From positions 496,001 through 560,000 of the forward strand of contig BDSL01000061.1 in assembly GCA_003116995.1 (NCBI GenBank): a DNA stretch of 64,000 nucleotides, in the 5' to 3' direction. Shown piece after piece: positions 43,501-55,212 of the stretch; position 1 is the stretch's first letter; each line of letters begins with the position of its first letter. The position numbers and the translations under genes are program-made. This DNA is from Yamagishiella unicocca. Lineage: Eukaryota > Chlorophyta > Chlorophyceae > Chlamydomonadales > Volvocaceae. Under the pieces are notes generated by a model that was given only the letters and a program-made list of their open reading frames with translations, searched no databases and was not told the DNA's origin.

Positions 43501-44381
43501 TCTCCAGCGGCGTCCTGCAAGCAAGCGCGCGTCCGAAATTGAGCGGGGCTGGCGTGGTTCTCCGTTCGCTTCCTCCGCCACGATCGTCATCATCTCCGCA
43601 GACGGGCACGTCGTCCGACCCACCCCGTCCAACGGGAGAACCGTCCTCACGTGATCGGGAACGCGCCGCCGCAGGGTGTGCACTGCTCCCCCGACACCAC
43701 GAACACCCAAGTCACCGCCTGGCTGCCCGCGCGGGCCGACACCCAGCCGTGCTGCAGGAAGAACTCGAGGTTGGTTCGCTGTGGGCGAGAACGGAGCGAG
43801 GCGGGGATGTGGGTCGTGGGCGGTCGTGGGCGGGAATTGGGTCATCGTGGATGGGGAATGGGTCGTGGGCGGGAAAGTGTGTTGGGGACGGGGGAATGGA
43901 TCGCGGGTCGTGGGTGGGGCCACCTGCCAGTCGCCTGATCACTCCCAGCCGCCTGCAACGTAACCTATGAAGATCCTGGCCTGCCCGGCGAGTGCGTGGT
44001 TGCAGCCACGATATGCAGGAACACACATTTCCCGGACACTCCGGCTGCCTGTCGTTGTGCACGGAACATACATGCTCTTACACGCATACTCGTGAAGTTT
44101 GCAAGCGCGGGCCCCCGTACCTGCACCATGTCCTTCTCGTAGTACGCGTACGATACGAGCAGTTGCGAGGAGCGGTACAGAGTCGGGCTGGCGTCCGCTG
44201 TGTCATCGCTGCTAATGGACAAGTTGGCAGCGCGCCCGCGGAGATGCCAGCCATAGACCAAGAGTATGACGGCGCAAAGCCCCAGGCAGACTCCCCAGAC
44301 GACGTCGCTCGGGCGCACGCGTGTCGCGCGCCGCCTGGAGCGCTGAACGCTTTGGAACCCTTGCACCCGTAGGTCGTTCAT
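40547..44381 (-). CDS. Type II membrane protein, putative Golgi glycosyltransferase
   Basis: Eleven exons in transcript order: 44381-44121, 43778-43651, 43514-43242, 43122-43002, 42781-42703, 42245-42160, 41898-41815, 41627-41586, 41457-41356, 41205-41072, 40697-40547. All phases agree; 486 aa. A basic N-terminus precedes one hydrophobic helix at about residues 27-45 (VVWGVCLGLCAVILLVYGW), the type II layout of Golgi transferases. Downstream motifs NLEFFLQHGW, FLINSSAKGPF, GPRLESWVVVLD, DGIVVGGEYGITSALL, NVATLMSKYA and HPSRHGTYDGIAFHPYET belong, as I recall, to an uncharacterised family in algae, fungi and bacteria with an INSSVRGPF-type motif often placed near polysaccharide synthesis; the activity is inferred. 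The sixth intron appears to use a GC donor (AAG|GCAAGC). It starts 542 bases from, and divergently to, the UFD2 gene. Confidence 0.75.
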
Positions 44382-44923
44382 GCAGAGCTGGGGGGGCCTT
44401 CTTCAAAGCTGGTTAGCTGTGGCAGCAGCAACTACTCATCGCAGCGCGTCTGTCAATTTTCAATACCCTACGCCTAAATGGATGTCATCTGTTCGCCGCG
44501 ACGATGCCTATCCTTCCAAATTTAAGAAGTGACAGTCGTCCGCAGAGGCAAGTAAACCAAACTTTAACAGCTGGCTGAAGAGCAATGGTTTCATATCAAG
44601 TGTGTGTGGCAAATGACAGTATAGCCATGTCCTGAGATTTGATTGGGATCAATTCTAGGCAACGAACGCCGTAAACCACGGCAATTCAAGTTGATCTAGT
44701 ATCATCGTTCATCGATGTGTACACTGCTCATGGCAATACGTTGCCTGGTTTGTCATAACTTCCAGAGTAGAATTATAAGTCCGTGCACTGTTTGCGCGTC
44801 GATTATCCCATATGCAGCTCTGTGCGCATCCAACCCAGGCTTAGGTGCAATACAGTCATATCTTCATTTGATCTTACCAAGTAATAAGCTAGGAAGCGTG
44901 TTCCTGGTTACCATACGGGCGAA
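44382..44923. promoter_or_regulatory. Shared divergent promoter region
   Basis: 542 bases separate the ATG of the minus-strand glycosyltransferase-like gene from the ATG of the plus-strand UFD2 gene. The stretch is AT-richer than both genes and holds no convincing coding frame. A bidirectional promoter is inferred from layout only. Confidence 0.5.
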
Positions 44924-47900
44924 ATGGCGGACTTGGAGGCGGTGTTCTCGCGAATCTTTGCTGTGAGGCTCTATGAAGGACCAGATTTGACGAATCGGAG
45001 GCCACCAGTAGTAGTGCTCTCGGGACTTGCCCAGGTAAGAGCCCTAGCGCAGATCTACCGATGGGCGCGACTCTTCAAGCCCTAACCCTTGGCACCAACG
45101 ACGTAATGGTCGGGCGCGTTCAGGAGCTTGAGGCGGAAGCAGGTCCTGGGGGACCAAAGCCCGTGCTGGATGCCGCTGTGCTTGACCGGGTGCTCGTCGC
45201 GCGCCTCATCGAATCCCCACCAGCGGACTATCCGCAGCCGCCCATACACTACCTCATGGGATGCTACGAGCGCTCTTCAGAAGAGCTGCGGAAGCCTGGG
45301 GCAAATGATCAAACGAAGGTGGGTTGTTCAAAAGGGGACGGGGAGCGGCCACTGGGCGGATGGGTAACCTGGCCTACGGCCAAGCCAACGCCGTGTCTAC
45401 AGCTCAGTCCTACTCTCCCCCAACTCCTGCACCCCTCATTCATTACGCGCGCCTGCGCCTCCCCGCACTTCGTCCCTCGAGTTCCACATTAACGGCTCGG
45501 TTGCAGCAGTTGAGGGGCGCCCAACTCCACATACCCCAGTTTCCCCCGTCGCACCCTTGCCCTCGCGCAGGCCGCCGTGGCATCCGCCCGTGATCTGATT
45601 CTCAACTACGCCGGACTGGCGCTCTTCGCGGGCATGGTGGCACAGGTCAGTCTGAGGAACCCAGATGCGCTTGTGTGCCGCAGTAGGCACTTATGCACTA
45701 CATCGAAATGTCGGCCACCATCCCCCCGCAAGCTGCCTCAGCCAATGCGTATACACGTACCTCTGCCTCAGCCGATGCGTTTAAACTACCTCTGCGGCGA
45801 CCGGCTAGCATAGCCGGGAAACCCATAGTTTGAACTCCGCCCAGCCACGCACACATCAACCCTCACACCCGGCCCCGTCTACATGCTCAGTTGGCTGAAC
45901 TCGCACCCGGCTCTCGTGCTCTCCTCCCCTTGCGCAGCCCCCCGCGCTCGAGACCCGTGGGTCGCTGCAGCTGATGGACGCGCTGCTGCTGCGCTACGGC
46001 CTGCCGACCATCGCCCTCATGACGGCCGTGGCGCCCAGCTTCGCGGCGCCGGGGGCTGGCGGCGAGGCCGCCGCGTCGTCGTACTCCTCCGCCGTCGTAC
46101 CGATGCCGCAGGGCTTCCTCGAGGAGCTCGCTGTACGGCACGAGAGCGACGAGGGGCTGGCGGAGGCGGCGGCGAAGATGGGTGGGTGGGGTGTACGGAG
46201 CAGGTTGGGGGAGTCCGGGTGGGGGTTAAGAGGGACGGGGCGTCGGGTATGGGTGGTCGGGGAAAGGTGACGCAGTGGGGGCAACCGGTAACCGCCAGTT
46301 GATGTCGTTGTGAGGGATTGAAACGGCTCACGGCCGGCGAGCTGCCACGTCGTAACCAACGAGGTGTCCTCTCCACTTCCCTCCGACTTCGGTGCGGCAA
46401 CGGCTGCCTTATCGTAAACATGTACCCTGTACCCAGCGCCCTGCCTTGCCCTGCACCCAAAGCTCCCCCTGTCCCTCCCTGCAGTCGTGGAGCTGGCCCG
46501 ACTGGTGTCACGCATCTCCCCGCTGGGCGACCCCGCCCCGCACCTCACCTCGCTGGCCCACGTGCTCTCCCTGGAGCCTCTGGCCAAGCCCGCAGTGGCG
46601 TCCAGGTCCTGGCTGCCACCGGACGTGCGCGCTGCCTCGGGGCGGGCGGTGGTGCTGGCTGGGGCCTGCTGGCTGGGGCCCTTCTTCAACATCAGGTATC
46701 CTCCCTGTAGCTGCTAACTGCAGCAGCACCACCAACAGTAGGACGAGCCCACCTCCTCGGGCGTTTTCGGTGTCTTACTGGAGAGGAGGGCCGGGGATTG
46801 GTGGAGTGCAGCGAGCCCGGCGGGAAGTAGTTTGGCAGACTGGGGAGTTGGCAGACCGCGGGCAATGTTTCCGGGCTGCGAACCCTTTTAACACCCCAAA
46901 ACCCTGAGGTTTTCTAACAACCCAAAACCCTAAAAGGTATTCCCGCCCCCCATCCCGCCCGCAGCCCCATTCCCGACGACGTGCGCGGCGCCCCCCAGCA
47001 GGAGCCCCCCGTGCTGGCGCAGTGCTTCAGCGGGGCGGAGCAGCGGCGGGCGGGCGACATGAACAACGCGATCACCACCCTGCGGCTGGCCATGCGCAAC
47101 ATCACGGGCCAGCTCAACGGCTGCGTCAAGGTGGGCGGGAACGGCATTGGTGCGGATGCCGGTTGCCTGGGTGGTGGCCGGGTGAACTGGACGTGAACTC
47201 CTCAAAACGCAAAGTACATGTAAAGATATCATACACGCCAAACCGGTCCCCCATTCCCGCCTGTCGCAGTCCCTGCTCAAGATGCGGTCCACCAAGGCTG
47301 GCATGCTACGCTGGCTGGGTGCCGTACTGGACGGCAACGCGGGCCGCTCGAAGCTGCGGTTCGACCCCGAGGCGGTGGCGCCCGACGGCTTCCTGGCCAA
47401 CGTGGCGGCAGGTGAGTCAGGCCCCCGGTGTTGGGGGGTCCAGGCCGAAAAAGTTTGCTCTAAAACGGCTTTTCTCGCACCCACGGGTCTTCCTCGCAAC
47501 TTCCCGGGTTTGGGGGGTCCAGGCGAGGTGGTTGGATTGGAAATCCGACGGAGGGTTCGCAGGCCAGGGCTGGGATTGGGTTCAGATGGTGTGGGTTCTG
47601 AGCTCAAGGTTGAGGTTGTGCAGAGCTGTGGGTGTCACTAGCCCTCATCCACTCCATCGGGTGGTGGCTTCCTCGGGTACCAGGGACAACAGGCACCAGG
47701 GACCTTAGGTACCCAGGAGATGGCTGTGCAGGTGGTGTTTAGGACACCACCTCCTCAACCCACATCGCCTCACGCCGCGCCCCACCAACACTAATCCCAA
47801 TCCTCTGCGGCCACCACCACCATCACCACCGCCCCAGTACTGCTCAAGCTGTGCGGTCCCTTCCTGGATGCGTCGCCGGCGTCGCCCTTTTGGAAGCGGG

Positions 47901-50900
47901 TAGATCCGGGCTTTGTGGCGGCGGGGGCCCTGCTGGACGCGTCGTACGCCGCAGAGACGCGGCTGGCGGCCGCCAGCGACGAGGACGCGGCGTGGCGGGA
48001 GCGAATCAAGAGCCACGCGGCGGCATCAGCGAGCGGCGCGGCGGGCAGCGGCAGCGTGCCGAGTGAGTGAGGCCGATAGCGGGGCCGTTGCCATTCACCG
48101 TCCGCTCCCATCTTTCTCCATCTCTCTGCCCCCCCCCCGGAGTTTGTCTATTGCCGTGGAAGTCATGGGCACACAGATGCATTCCTTGGCGGCGCCCTCT
48201 TCGCCGGCCGACCCCGAACACGCCGAACGCCCGTAACCCGGACCCGAACCCAACTGCGCCACGCCGATGCGCTAACAGGCTCTCCCACGGGTGCTGGCGC
48301 CGACGGCGGCGAGGGCTACCACTTCATCTGCCAGGCCTTCTTCCTGACCGCCCATGCGCTGCACATAGGGCCCGTGAGGTCCATGACACATCTGGAGAGC
48401 GACCTGGCGCACAACGCGCACTACCTAAGGGCGAGCCTGAGGGGAAGGGGGGGAGGAAGGGGGAGGGGGGCGGCTGGGGGTATGAGAGAAAAACCCGTAA
48501 ACACCACGTGGAGCAGAAGGGGGGTAAGAGAGGAAGCTCGCCGGTCCCGTACATGACGAACTACCTTACCCGCCCCTTACCTCAACCCTCACCTCATCTC
48601 ACCCCTTAAACCCCCACATCGTATTGTGGCGCAGGGCGCTGTCAACCAGATGGAGGCAACAATTCAGGAGTGAGTCCCGACGGTGGCCCCAGCCCTGCCC
48701 CCCTGTCCGTGTTGTTCGGCTCGAGCCCTGCCCGCCCGCGCGCCCTTCCCTCCCTACCCGAGTCCCGTCACATCTCACCGTACTAGACAGCAGGCCCCCC
48801 TTACCCTGTGTCTGTCCCCTTACACTGCCCCTGCTCCTCGCCCTCCTGACCCGCCCCTGCTCCTCGCCCTCCTGACCCCGCCCCTGCTCCTCGCCCTGCT
48901 GACCCCGCGCGCAGCTCCACCAACCCCGGCGAGCGCGCCCTGGCCGAGGTTAACCTGCAGCGAGCCAAGGCGCAGCTGAACTACATCCAGGTACCTGCAG
49001 AGCGGGGGGGGGTCGCGAGGGGGCCCATTCCACAACTAGTAGGTTTGCGCTGCCTGCGGATTGACGGTCGGGAGCATTAGGACGACTCCCCGGTTCCCTC
49101 GAGCCGGGGGGCGCCCCCACCGCGCCCTTCCCACCTCACCCTACCGCCCTCACCCACCCTCCTCACCTCAACCCAGGCGCGCTACCAGGCCTTCCTCGCA
49201 GTCCTATTGGATCCCGCGCTGATGACCGACATACTCGCATTCTACAGGTCGGTTGGTAGGGTCCATCAGTTGGGTCGGTTGGTAGGGTTGGTTTTGGGAC
49301 AGCGCGCGAGCGGCCTGCCAAACGATGTGACGCCGGGAGAGCAGGTCGGGACGCACATCGTTGTCTCGTGTTGGTTGCCAAGCTGGATGATGGTTGGCAG
49401 TTGTAGAGGGTGACCAGAGCTACCTTGTGCGGAGTCACTTAAGGGCGCTGGCGGCCCACTGAACCAACCTGGTTAGTGCTGGCGGCCCACTGAATCAACC
49501 TGCGCAGCCACGCGGCAGATCGGTCCCTAGGTCGTGCCACCGCCTTGCCCACCTCCCCGGTGCGGGTTGCCGCTATCAGCGCGCGCGGCAGCTGCCGAGC
49601 GCGCCCCTCCCTGGTATCCTCTCATAACCCCCTCCCTGGTATCCTCTCATACCTCTCCCTGGTATCCTCTCATACCCCTCCCTGGTATCCTCTCATAACC
49701 CCCTCCCTGGAATTCTCTCATAACCCTCCCTGGTATCCTCTCATTCCCCTCCCTGGTATCCTCTCATAACCCTCCCTGGAGCACCCCAGGCTCATGGCCG
49801 CCTGGCTGACGAGCCTGGCCACCGGCGCCGCCAGCACGGGCTCCTCTGTCACACTGCCGCTGCCGGAGCCCGCGCCGCAAGCCTTCACTTGCATGCCGGT
49901 GGGTAGGAAAAAGAAAAAAGGACGACCCAGTGGCTAGGTGGTAGCGAGGAAGCCCATATACACTATTGATACACCCCCTCCCCTCTTCCCTGGTACTGCG
50001 CCTTCTCCTGTACCGACTCACCGGCTTCCCTCTGCCCACTCCTCCCCCCGCGTCCGGTTATCCTTGCAATCCCCCCGCTTCCGGTTTTCCTTGCAATCCC
50101 CCCGCTTCCGGTTTTCCTTGCAATCCCCCCGGTCCCTCCGACGCCTATACACCAGCTTCAATTCCCACGTCGAGTAACCGGTCCTATTTTGCATCTCAAC
50201 CCTCCCTCCAGGAGTACTTCGTTGAGGACATGTGCGCCACGCTGCTCTTCGTGAGCCGCTTCGCGCCGCAGCTGCTGTCGGCCGCTGCGGACGGTGCCGG
50301 GGTACGGCTGGACGAGTTCGCAATCTTCTTCACCACCCTCATGGCCTCACCCAAGTACATCCGCTCGGCCTTCCTCAGGTGGGTGCCGCGCGGCCGGAGG
50401 CAGCGGCAGCCTCGGGGCGGGTGCTTCGCGACCAGCTGTGCCTAGGGTGGCATTGCCTCGTTAATCGTTTATATTGCACAGCTGCATGGGAGGGGCTCTG
50501 CTGCCTACGCAACGTCAATTCCCTATTGTTTCGGTCGCCTTCGCAATGGGAGCAAGGCGGGAGGGAGAAGTCATGCGCGTTCACCCATCTGCAAGCTGCG
50601 TCAGGACGGCACTGGACCGTACGGTAGCATGCCCTCCCTGGAGATGCGCCAACTACCCTCCCCGTGAAAGCCCTGACAGCAGCAGTGCCTCGCCTTGCTG
50701 TTGTTGCTGCCCCCGCCGCCCCCTTGCCGTACTTCACGCCCCTGCTCGCGTTTGCTCGCGCCGCATTCGCCTTGCCGTACAGATCTAAGCTGAGCGAGGT
50801 TCTGGAGCTGTGGCTGCCGCAGGGCGAGGAGGAGGATGGCGGGTGAGCAAGGGTGGAGGGGGGCAGTGGGTGCATGGGGCGCGTTGCAAATACGACAGCG

Positions 50901-53900
50901 GATTCATTCACCGCTACGATCAACACGTGGGGAGCTGCTGGCTTGACAGCACCACAAGGTGACTAATCGCGTACCGGTAATCCCTTTTTCGCGATGCAGC
51001 CGTGGCGGCTTCCGGCGGCGCGCAGCCGCGGGTCCCTCCGCGGAGCTGGCTGCGCTGTTCAACTGCCACCCGCTCGTCATCCAGCACCTGACGCCCGTGC
51101 TCGTACGACTGTACAACGACATTGAGCACACGGAGCGCGAAGGCGCCTTCTACTTCAAGTTCACGATGCGCACCACCATCGCCAACATCCTCAAATACCT
51201 GTGGGCGCAGCCGCAGCATAGGTGAGCTCCAGGGTGGGGAGCTCCAGGGAGGGGGCGACAGCCCCAATCGAGGAACGGCGGTGACGAGGAGACCCTCTTG
51301 CGAGTACTTACAATGATCCCCCGTAGAGGAAAAGAGTTAAACTACTGTCCCTTGCGGGTTACACGACACGATCACGTGGGGGGGAGAGGGTGCGTACGTC
51401 GGCCCATGCGCTGTCCGTCGGGTTGGTGCCCATCGCGGTTTGTGGCCCTCCCACCAGTGCACCCCATTGCTTGGCACTTTCCGGTTGCGTACTTTGCTTT
51501 TCTGTTTCGCAACAGCACCCCTCCCTGGACCCTGGTCGCAGGTCCGTGTGGCTGGCCGCCGTGCGTGCGGAGGAGTACCGCGGCAGCAGCGAGCGCTTCG
51601 CCAACATGCTCCTCAACGACCTGACATACCTGCTGGACGAGGTGGGGGGAGGGCGGCAAGGGGCGACCCGCGGGTCGGTGGACATGGTCGGGCGGCAACG
51701 GCAACATGTGATTCGTTCGTTTTGGTTACTGTCGCGGCGGCGCCCCAGCCGACTCCATCGCTCCTGTGCTGACACCCGTGTGGCTCCTTTCTCCCCGCCT
51801 CGCCACTGCCTACCTCCCAGGCGCTCAAGCTGCTCAAACTCCTGCGCGAGGCCGAGGATACCCGCGCAGACGAGGCTAAATGGTCCGCCATGTCGCGTGA
51901 GGTGAGGGGCAGAGTGGGAGGGAACCGGAGAAGGGTCGAAGCTTCCTAGGGCGCGATCGCCGGGGACCGAGCCTCCGGCACTGGCTAACGAATCCCCCGT
52001 CCACAGAACCCGGGTTCAAGCCCCGCGTCAGAACGGCACAAGCGCATGCGTTCCCTTGGACTCCTCCCTTTGCCTGCTCTCACACTCCCGGTCCTCGCTG
52101 CCCCACCCGCTGCCGTACAGGAGCGGGACGAGCTGCTCGGCCTGCAGGAGCGCAACGGCAACAACCTGAGCGCTATGGTGCGCTCCGCCACCTCCGTCAT
52201 CGACACACTCAACTTCATCACCGAAGAGGTACGGCGGGTTTCCACGTCAATCTGTACGGCTGTACGGCGCCGTACATCGTACGCCGTACGGTCTCGCGAA
52301 AAAAGCCCCGCCCACTCTCCTCCTGCGCCGCTTCCCGCCCTCTTGCAGGCGGACACCACCCGCACGCTGCTGCAGCCCCACATGGTGGAGCGGCTGCGGG
52401 ACTCCCTCAACTACTTCCTGAAGTACCTTGTGGGTCCGGAGCGGCGGCAGTTGCGGGTGCGCAACCCAGAGAAGTACAACTTCAACGCGCGGTGAGTGCC
52501 CGCTTGAGGGAGGAGCGGGGGCTGCCCGATGCAAGGGACGTTGCCGGTGTGAGCACAGCCACAAGGGCCAGGCAGCAGAGAGGTGGCGCCCACCCCGGTC
52601 GGCCACGGCCTCAAACCTCTGTTACCACACACCCATGCAATCTCTGCCACCCCGCCCCCCTAACACCAAACAGTTCCTAATCGGTTCTGCTTTCAAGTGC
52701 CGGCCGGCCTTCGGGTTTCCTCTCAAACCCTCCGTGGCTTCCCCCACCTCTCTCCCCCCTTCCTCCATACCTCCTCCCGCCTACGTAACCGGCCTTTATG
52801 GCACCCCTCGCTTATGCCACCCCCCCCCGCCTATCAGCGAGCTGCTCCGCGGCCTGCTCACCGTGTACCTGCACGTGGACGCCATCGACGGTGCCAACGC
52901 CCCCCACCCCCCGGTGTTCGCGGCGGCAGTGGGCGGCGACAAGCGCTCCTTCAAGCCCGAATACTTCATGGAGGTGAGGCAACCGCCACCACCACTATCA
53001 CGTCCTCCTCGCCACCACCACTGTCACGTCCTCCTCGCCACCACCACTGTCACGTCCTCCTCGCCACCACCACTGTCACGTCCTCCTCGCCACCACCACT
53101 ATCACGTCCTCCTCGCCACCACCACTATCACGTCCTTCTCGCCACCACCATCACAAGCAACTAAGATACAAAGACGTTTCCTTTCGTTTCATGCACCTGA
53201 GCTGAAGCGAACCATAAAAAGACGTCGCTTCGCCGACACATCCGAAGATGCAGTCTCGCGGCGTAGCGGTGAATCGACGTACATGACATGAAGGCTGTGA
53301 GCGACGGACGCAAACCAACTGCGTGGTGCCATGCCTCCCTCCCTCCACCGCACCGCCTCGCCCCGCCCCCTCCCAGGCCATCTCCGTGCTGGACACCTCC
53401 GGCCTGCTGACGGTTGGGCAGCGAGAGCAGCTGGAGGCGCTGTCACAGCGCGCATTGGCGGCGAGCAGCGTGGCGGAGGCGGAGGACGAGGTGATGGGCG
53501 ACGACGTGCCGGAGGAGTTCCAGTGCGCCATTATGTCGACAATTATGAAGGTACGGCACCGGACGATGCCGTACGGATTGAGTAACAACAGGGAGCAGCA
53601 GCCGCGCGAAACGCGTCGCGGAGTGTGACGATTTAGCGCCACGGCGTGTTGTCGTGCAGCACCAATAAAGGCTTCCTCATGAGGCCTCCGGATGAAGTCG
53701 GCATGAAGTCCCTAGAAGCCCTCCCAGCGCCTTTGCGGTTCGTTTGCCATAGCGCACGCCGATGCGCCCTGCCTCCTTCTCTGCCCTGCCGATGCCACCT
53801 CCCCATCCACGACCCCATCTTAACCCGCGGCGCTGCCTCCACCAACTCAGGACCCCGTGATGCTGCCCAGCGGAGTGGTGGTGGACCGATCCAGCATCCT

Positions 53901-54024
53901 ACGCCACCTGCTGTCCGACCCCACCGACCCCTTCTCCCGCCAGCCGCTGGCCGAGTCGCAGCTGGTCCCCGCGGAGCAGCTGGCCGCAAGGATCGCAGAG
54001 AGGCGCCGCAGCCGCAGCGGCTAG
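44924..54024 (+). CDS. UFD2: Ubiquitin conjugation factor E4 (Ufd2/UBE4 family), U-box ligase
   Basis: Twenty-three exons: 44924-45034, 45124-45318, 45571-45645, 45938-46181, 46485-46695, 46965-47130, 47270-47411, 47838-48062, 48279-48430, 48635-48669, 48915-48990, 49177-49247, 49790-49898, 50212-50378, 50783-50842, 51000-51221, 51542-51641, 51821-51901, 52121-52228, 52349-52491, 52838-52973, 53377-53550, 53851-54024. All phases agree; 1058 aa, close to plant Ufd2 homologues. Core-domain motifs include [50 protein letters not shown] and [13 protein letters not shown] sequence. The C-terminal U-box (about residues 985-1055) reads [13 protein letters not shown], then DPVMLPSG and [15 protein letters not shown]. 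Known role: elongates ubiquitin chains on pre-ubiquitinated substrates with an E2, handing them to Cdc48 and the proteasome; cytosol and nucleus. Oddities: the usual LDPIM start of the U-box is QCAIM, and exon 9 seems to use a GC donor (AGG|GCGAGC). Confidence 0.93.
45806..45832 (+). repeat. Single diverged unit resembling the 28-bp minisatellite
   Basis: CGGCTAGCATAGCCGGGAAA CCCATAG in a UFD2 intron matches the unit of the 16.9 kb array in its CGGCTAxCATAGCCGGG core. This suggests a dispersed source rather than purely local origin. Confidence 0.5.
48826..48908. repeat. Intronic minisatellite, about 27-bp unit, 3 copies
   Basis: Units CCCCTGCTCCTCGCCCTCCT GACCCCG in the UFD2 intron just before exon 48915-48990; the array doubles as the pyrimidine tract of the acceptor. 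Confidence 0.85.
49600..49785. repeat. Intronic minisatellite, about 22-25-bp unit, 7-8 copies
   Basis: Units CCCTCCCTGGTATCCTCTCA TAA in the UFD2 intron before exon 49790-49898, running up to the acceptor. Confidence 0.9.
50045..50132. repeat. Intronic minisatellite, about 26-bp unit, 3-4 copies
   Basis: Units CCCCGCTTCCGGTTTTCCTT GCAATC in the UFD2 intron between exons 49790-49898 and 50212-50378. Confidence 0.9.
52985..53150. repeat. Intronic minisatellite, 26-bp unit, about 6-7 copies
   Basis: Units CACCACCACTGTCACGTCCT CCTCGC in the UFD2 intron between exons 52838-52973 and 53377-53550. CTGTCA and CTATCA variants alternate in blocks. Confidence 0.9.
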
Positions 54025-55212
54025 GGCGGTACCGCGGCGGCTGGGGGATGGAAGGTATAGCTTACACAGCGGCGGCAGAAGCAGCAAGGGCTAGGGCTAG
54101 GGCCAGTGGTTCTACTACTGGGTACGGTGCTGGGAATCCGTTCAGGCAGCTGAAGCACAACGGAAGGATCGTCAGGTCGGCGATCTAAGCGGATCCAGGT
54201 GCCGCGGGCATTGGGACCTTCCCGAGCATGTTTGGCGGGATGGGGAAGACTTCCGAGGAGCGTTGCTCGACCGTGGTGCGTGAGCATCAAACGTGCAGAC
54301 GGAACGTTGTTGATGTTGTTGTTGTTTGAAGGTGCCACACACTGCGCTGCCCTGGGCTGGGGGGCGCCGACCCCACAAGCCGCGGCCAGAATGACTTATA
54401 CGGCCGCCGTGTCGCGCGTAGCATGACTCAGCAACGTCACGGACAGAGGCCAGGCCAGTATCCGTGGCGTGAGTGGAGGTAGGGCGGCGACACGCGAACG
54501 AGGCGAAGGCAAGTGACGTACACCCGTAGCTCACCCATATACCATCGTCGGGCAAAGCTCGCCCTTAATCACGCGTAGGGCACCCAACTTCTTTTCTTTC
54601 GACGCAGCATAAGAGCCGTTAACGAAAGGATGCCGGCGTGCGAAAGGGCACGCGGCTACTGACTAGCCAGGCCTGCCTGCCAATCGCGCGTGCCCTGCGG
54701 CCCCCGCTTCAGCAAGTTGCTGGGAAATGCCCGACCCAAATCACAGCAAGCCTAGCCGACTAGCCGACGACGTCTCTAAATGCACAATACGTGCTAACAC
54801 CATCCACTATCCCTACAGCAGCGCACCCAATGCAGAAAGCCAGCGATCTACACGTACGGTACCCAATACGGTACAGACGGACGGTCAGCAGGCACTGCAG
54901 TGCTGTAGGCGGTAACCACCGCGTAAGGTAGCTTTGTACCGGGCAAAATGTTCCTGCAGCTGAATTGAGCGCAGAAGCGCGCTACAAAATGAATCCTCCT
55001 GCCAACACAATTATGCGCCCGCAGCCACAGCGTATCCCAGTTCGCAGCACCTCCACTGGAAACAAACCCCTCATGCACCCAAGACGGACCTCCACACGTT
55101 TAAAGCAAAAAGCATTCCACACACCCTTCCTAGCGCGCGCATGCCCGCCTAATACTTTCAACCGTGCTGGACGCATTCCTATTCATTGAGGCCACCTTCC
55201 CGCAGCTCCTCT
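54025..55212. other. Convergent 3' regions of UFD2 and the methyltransferase gene
   Basis: The two genes are tail-to-tail. I see no additional gene: open frames up to 127 codons on the minus strand (54172-54555) lack splice partners and domain signals. No clear TGTAA signal was found for either gene here. Confidence 0.45.
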
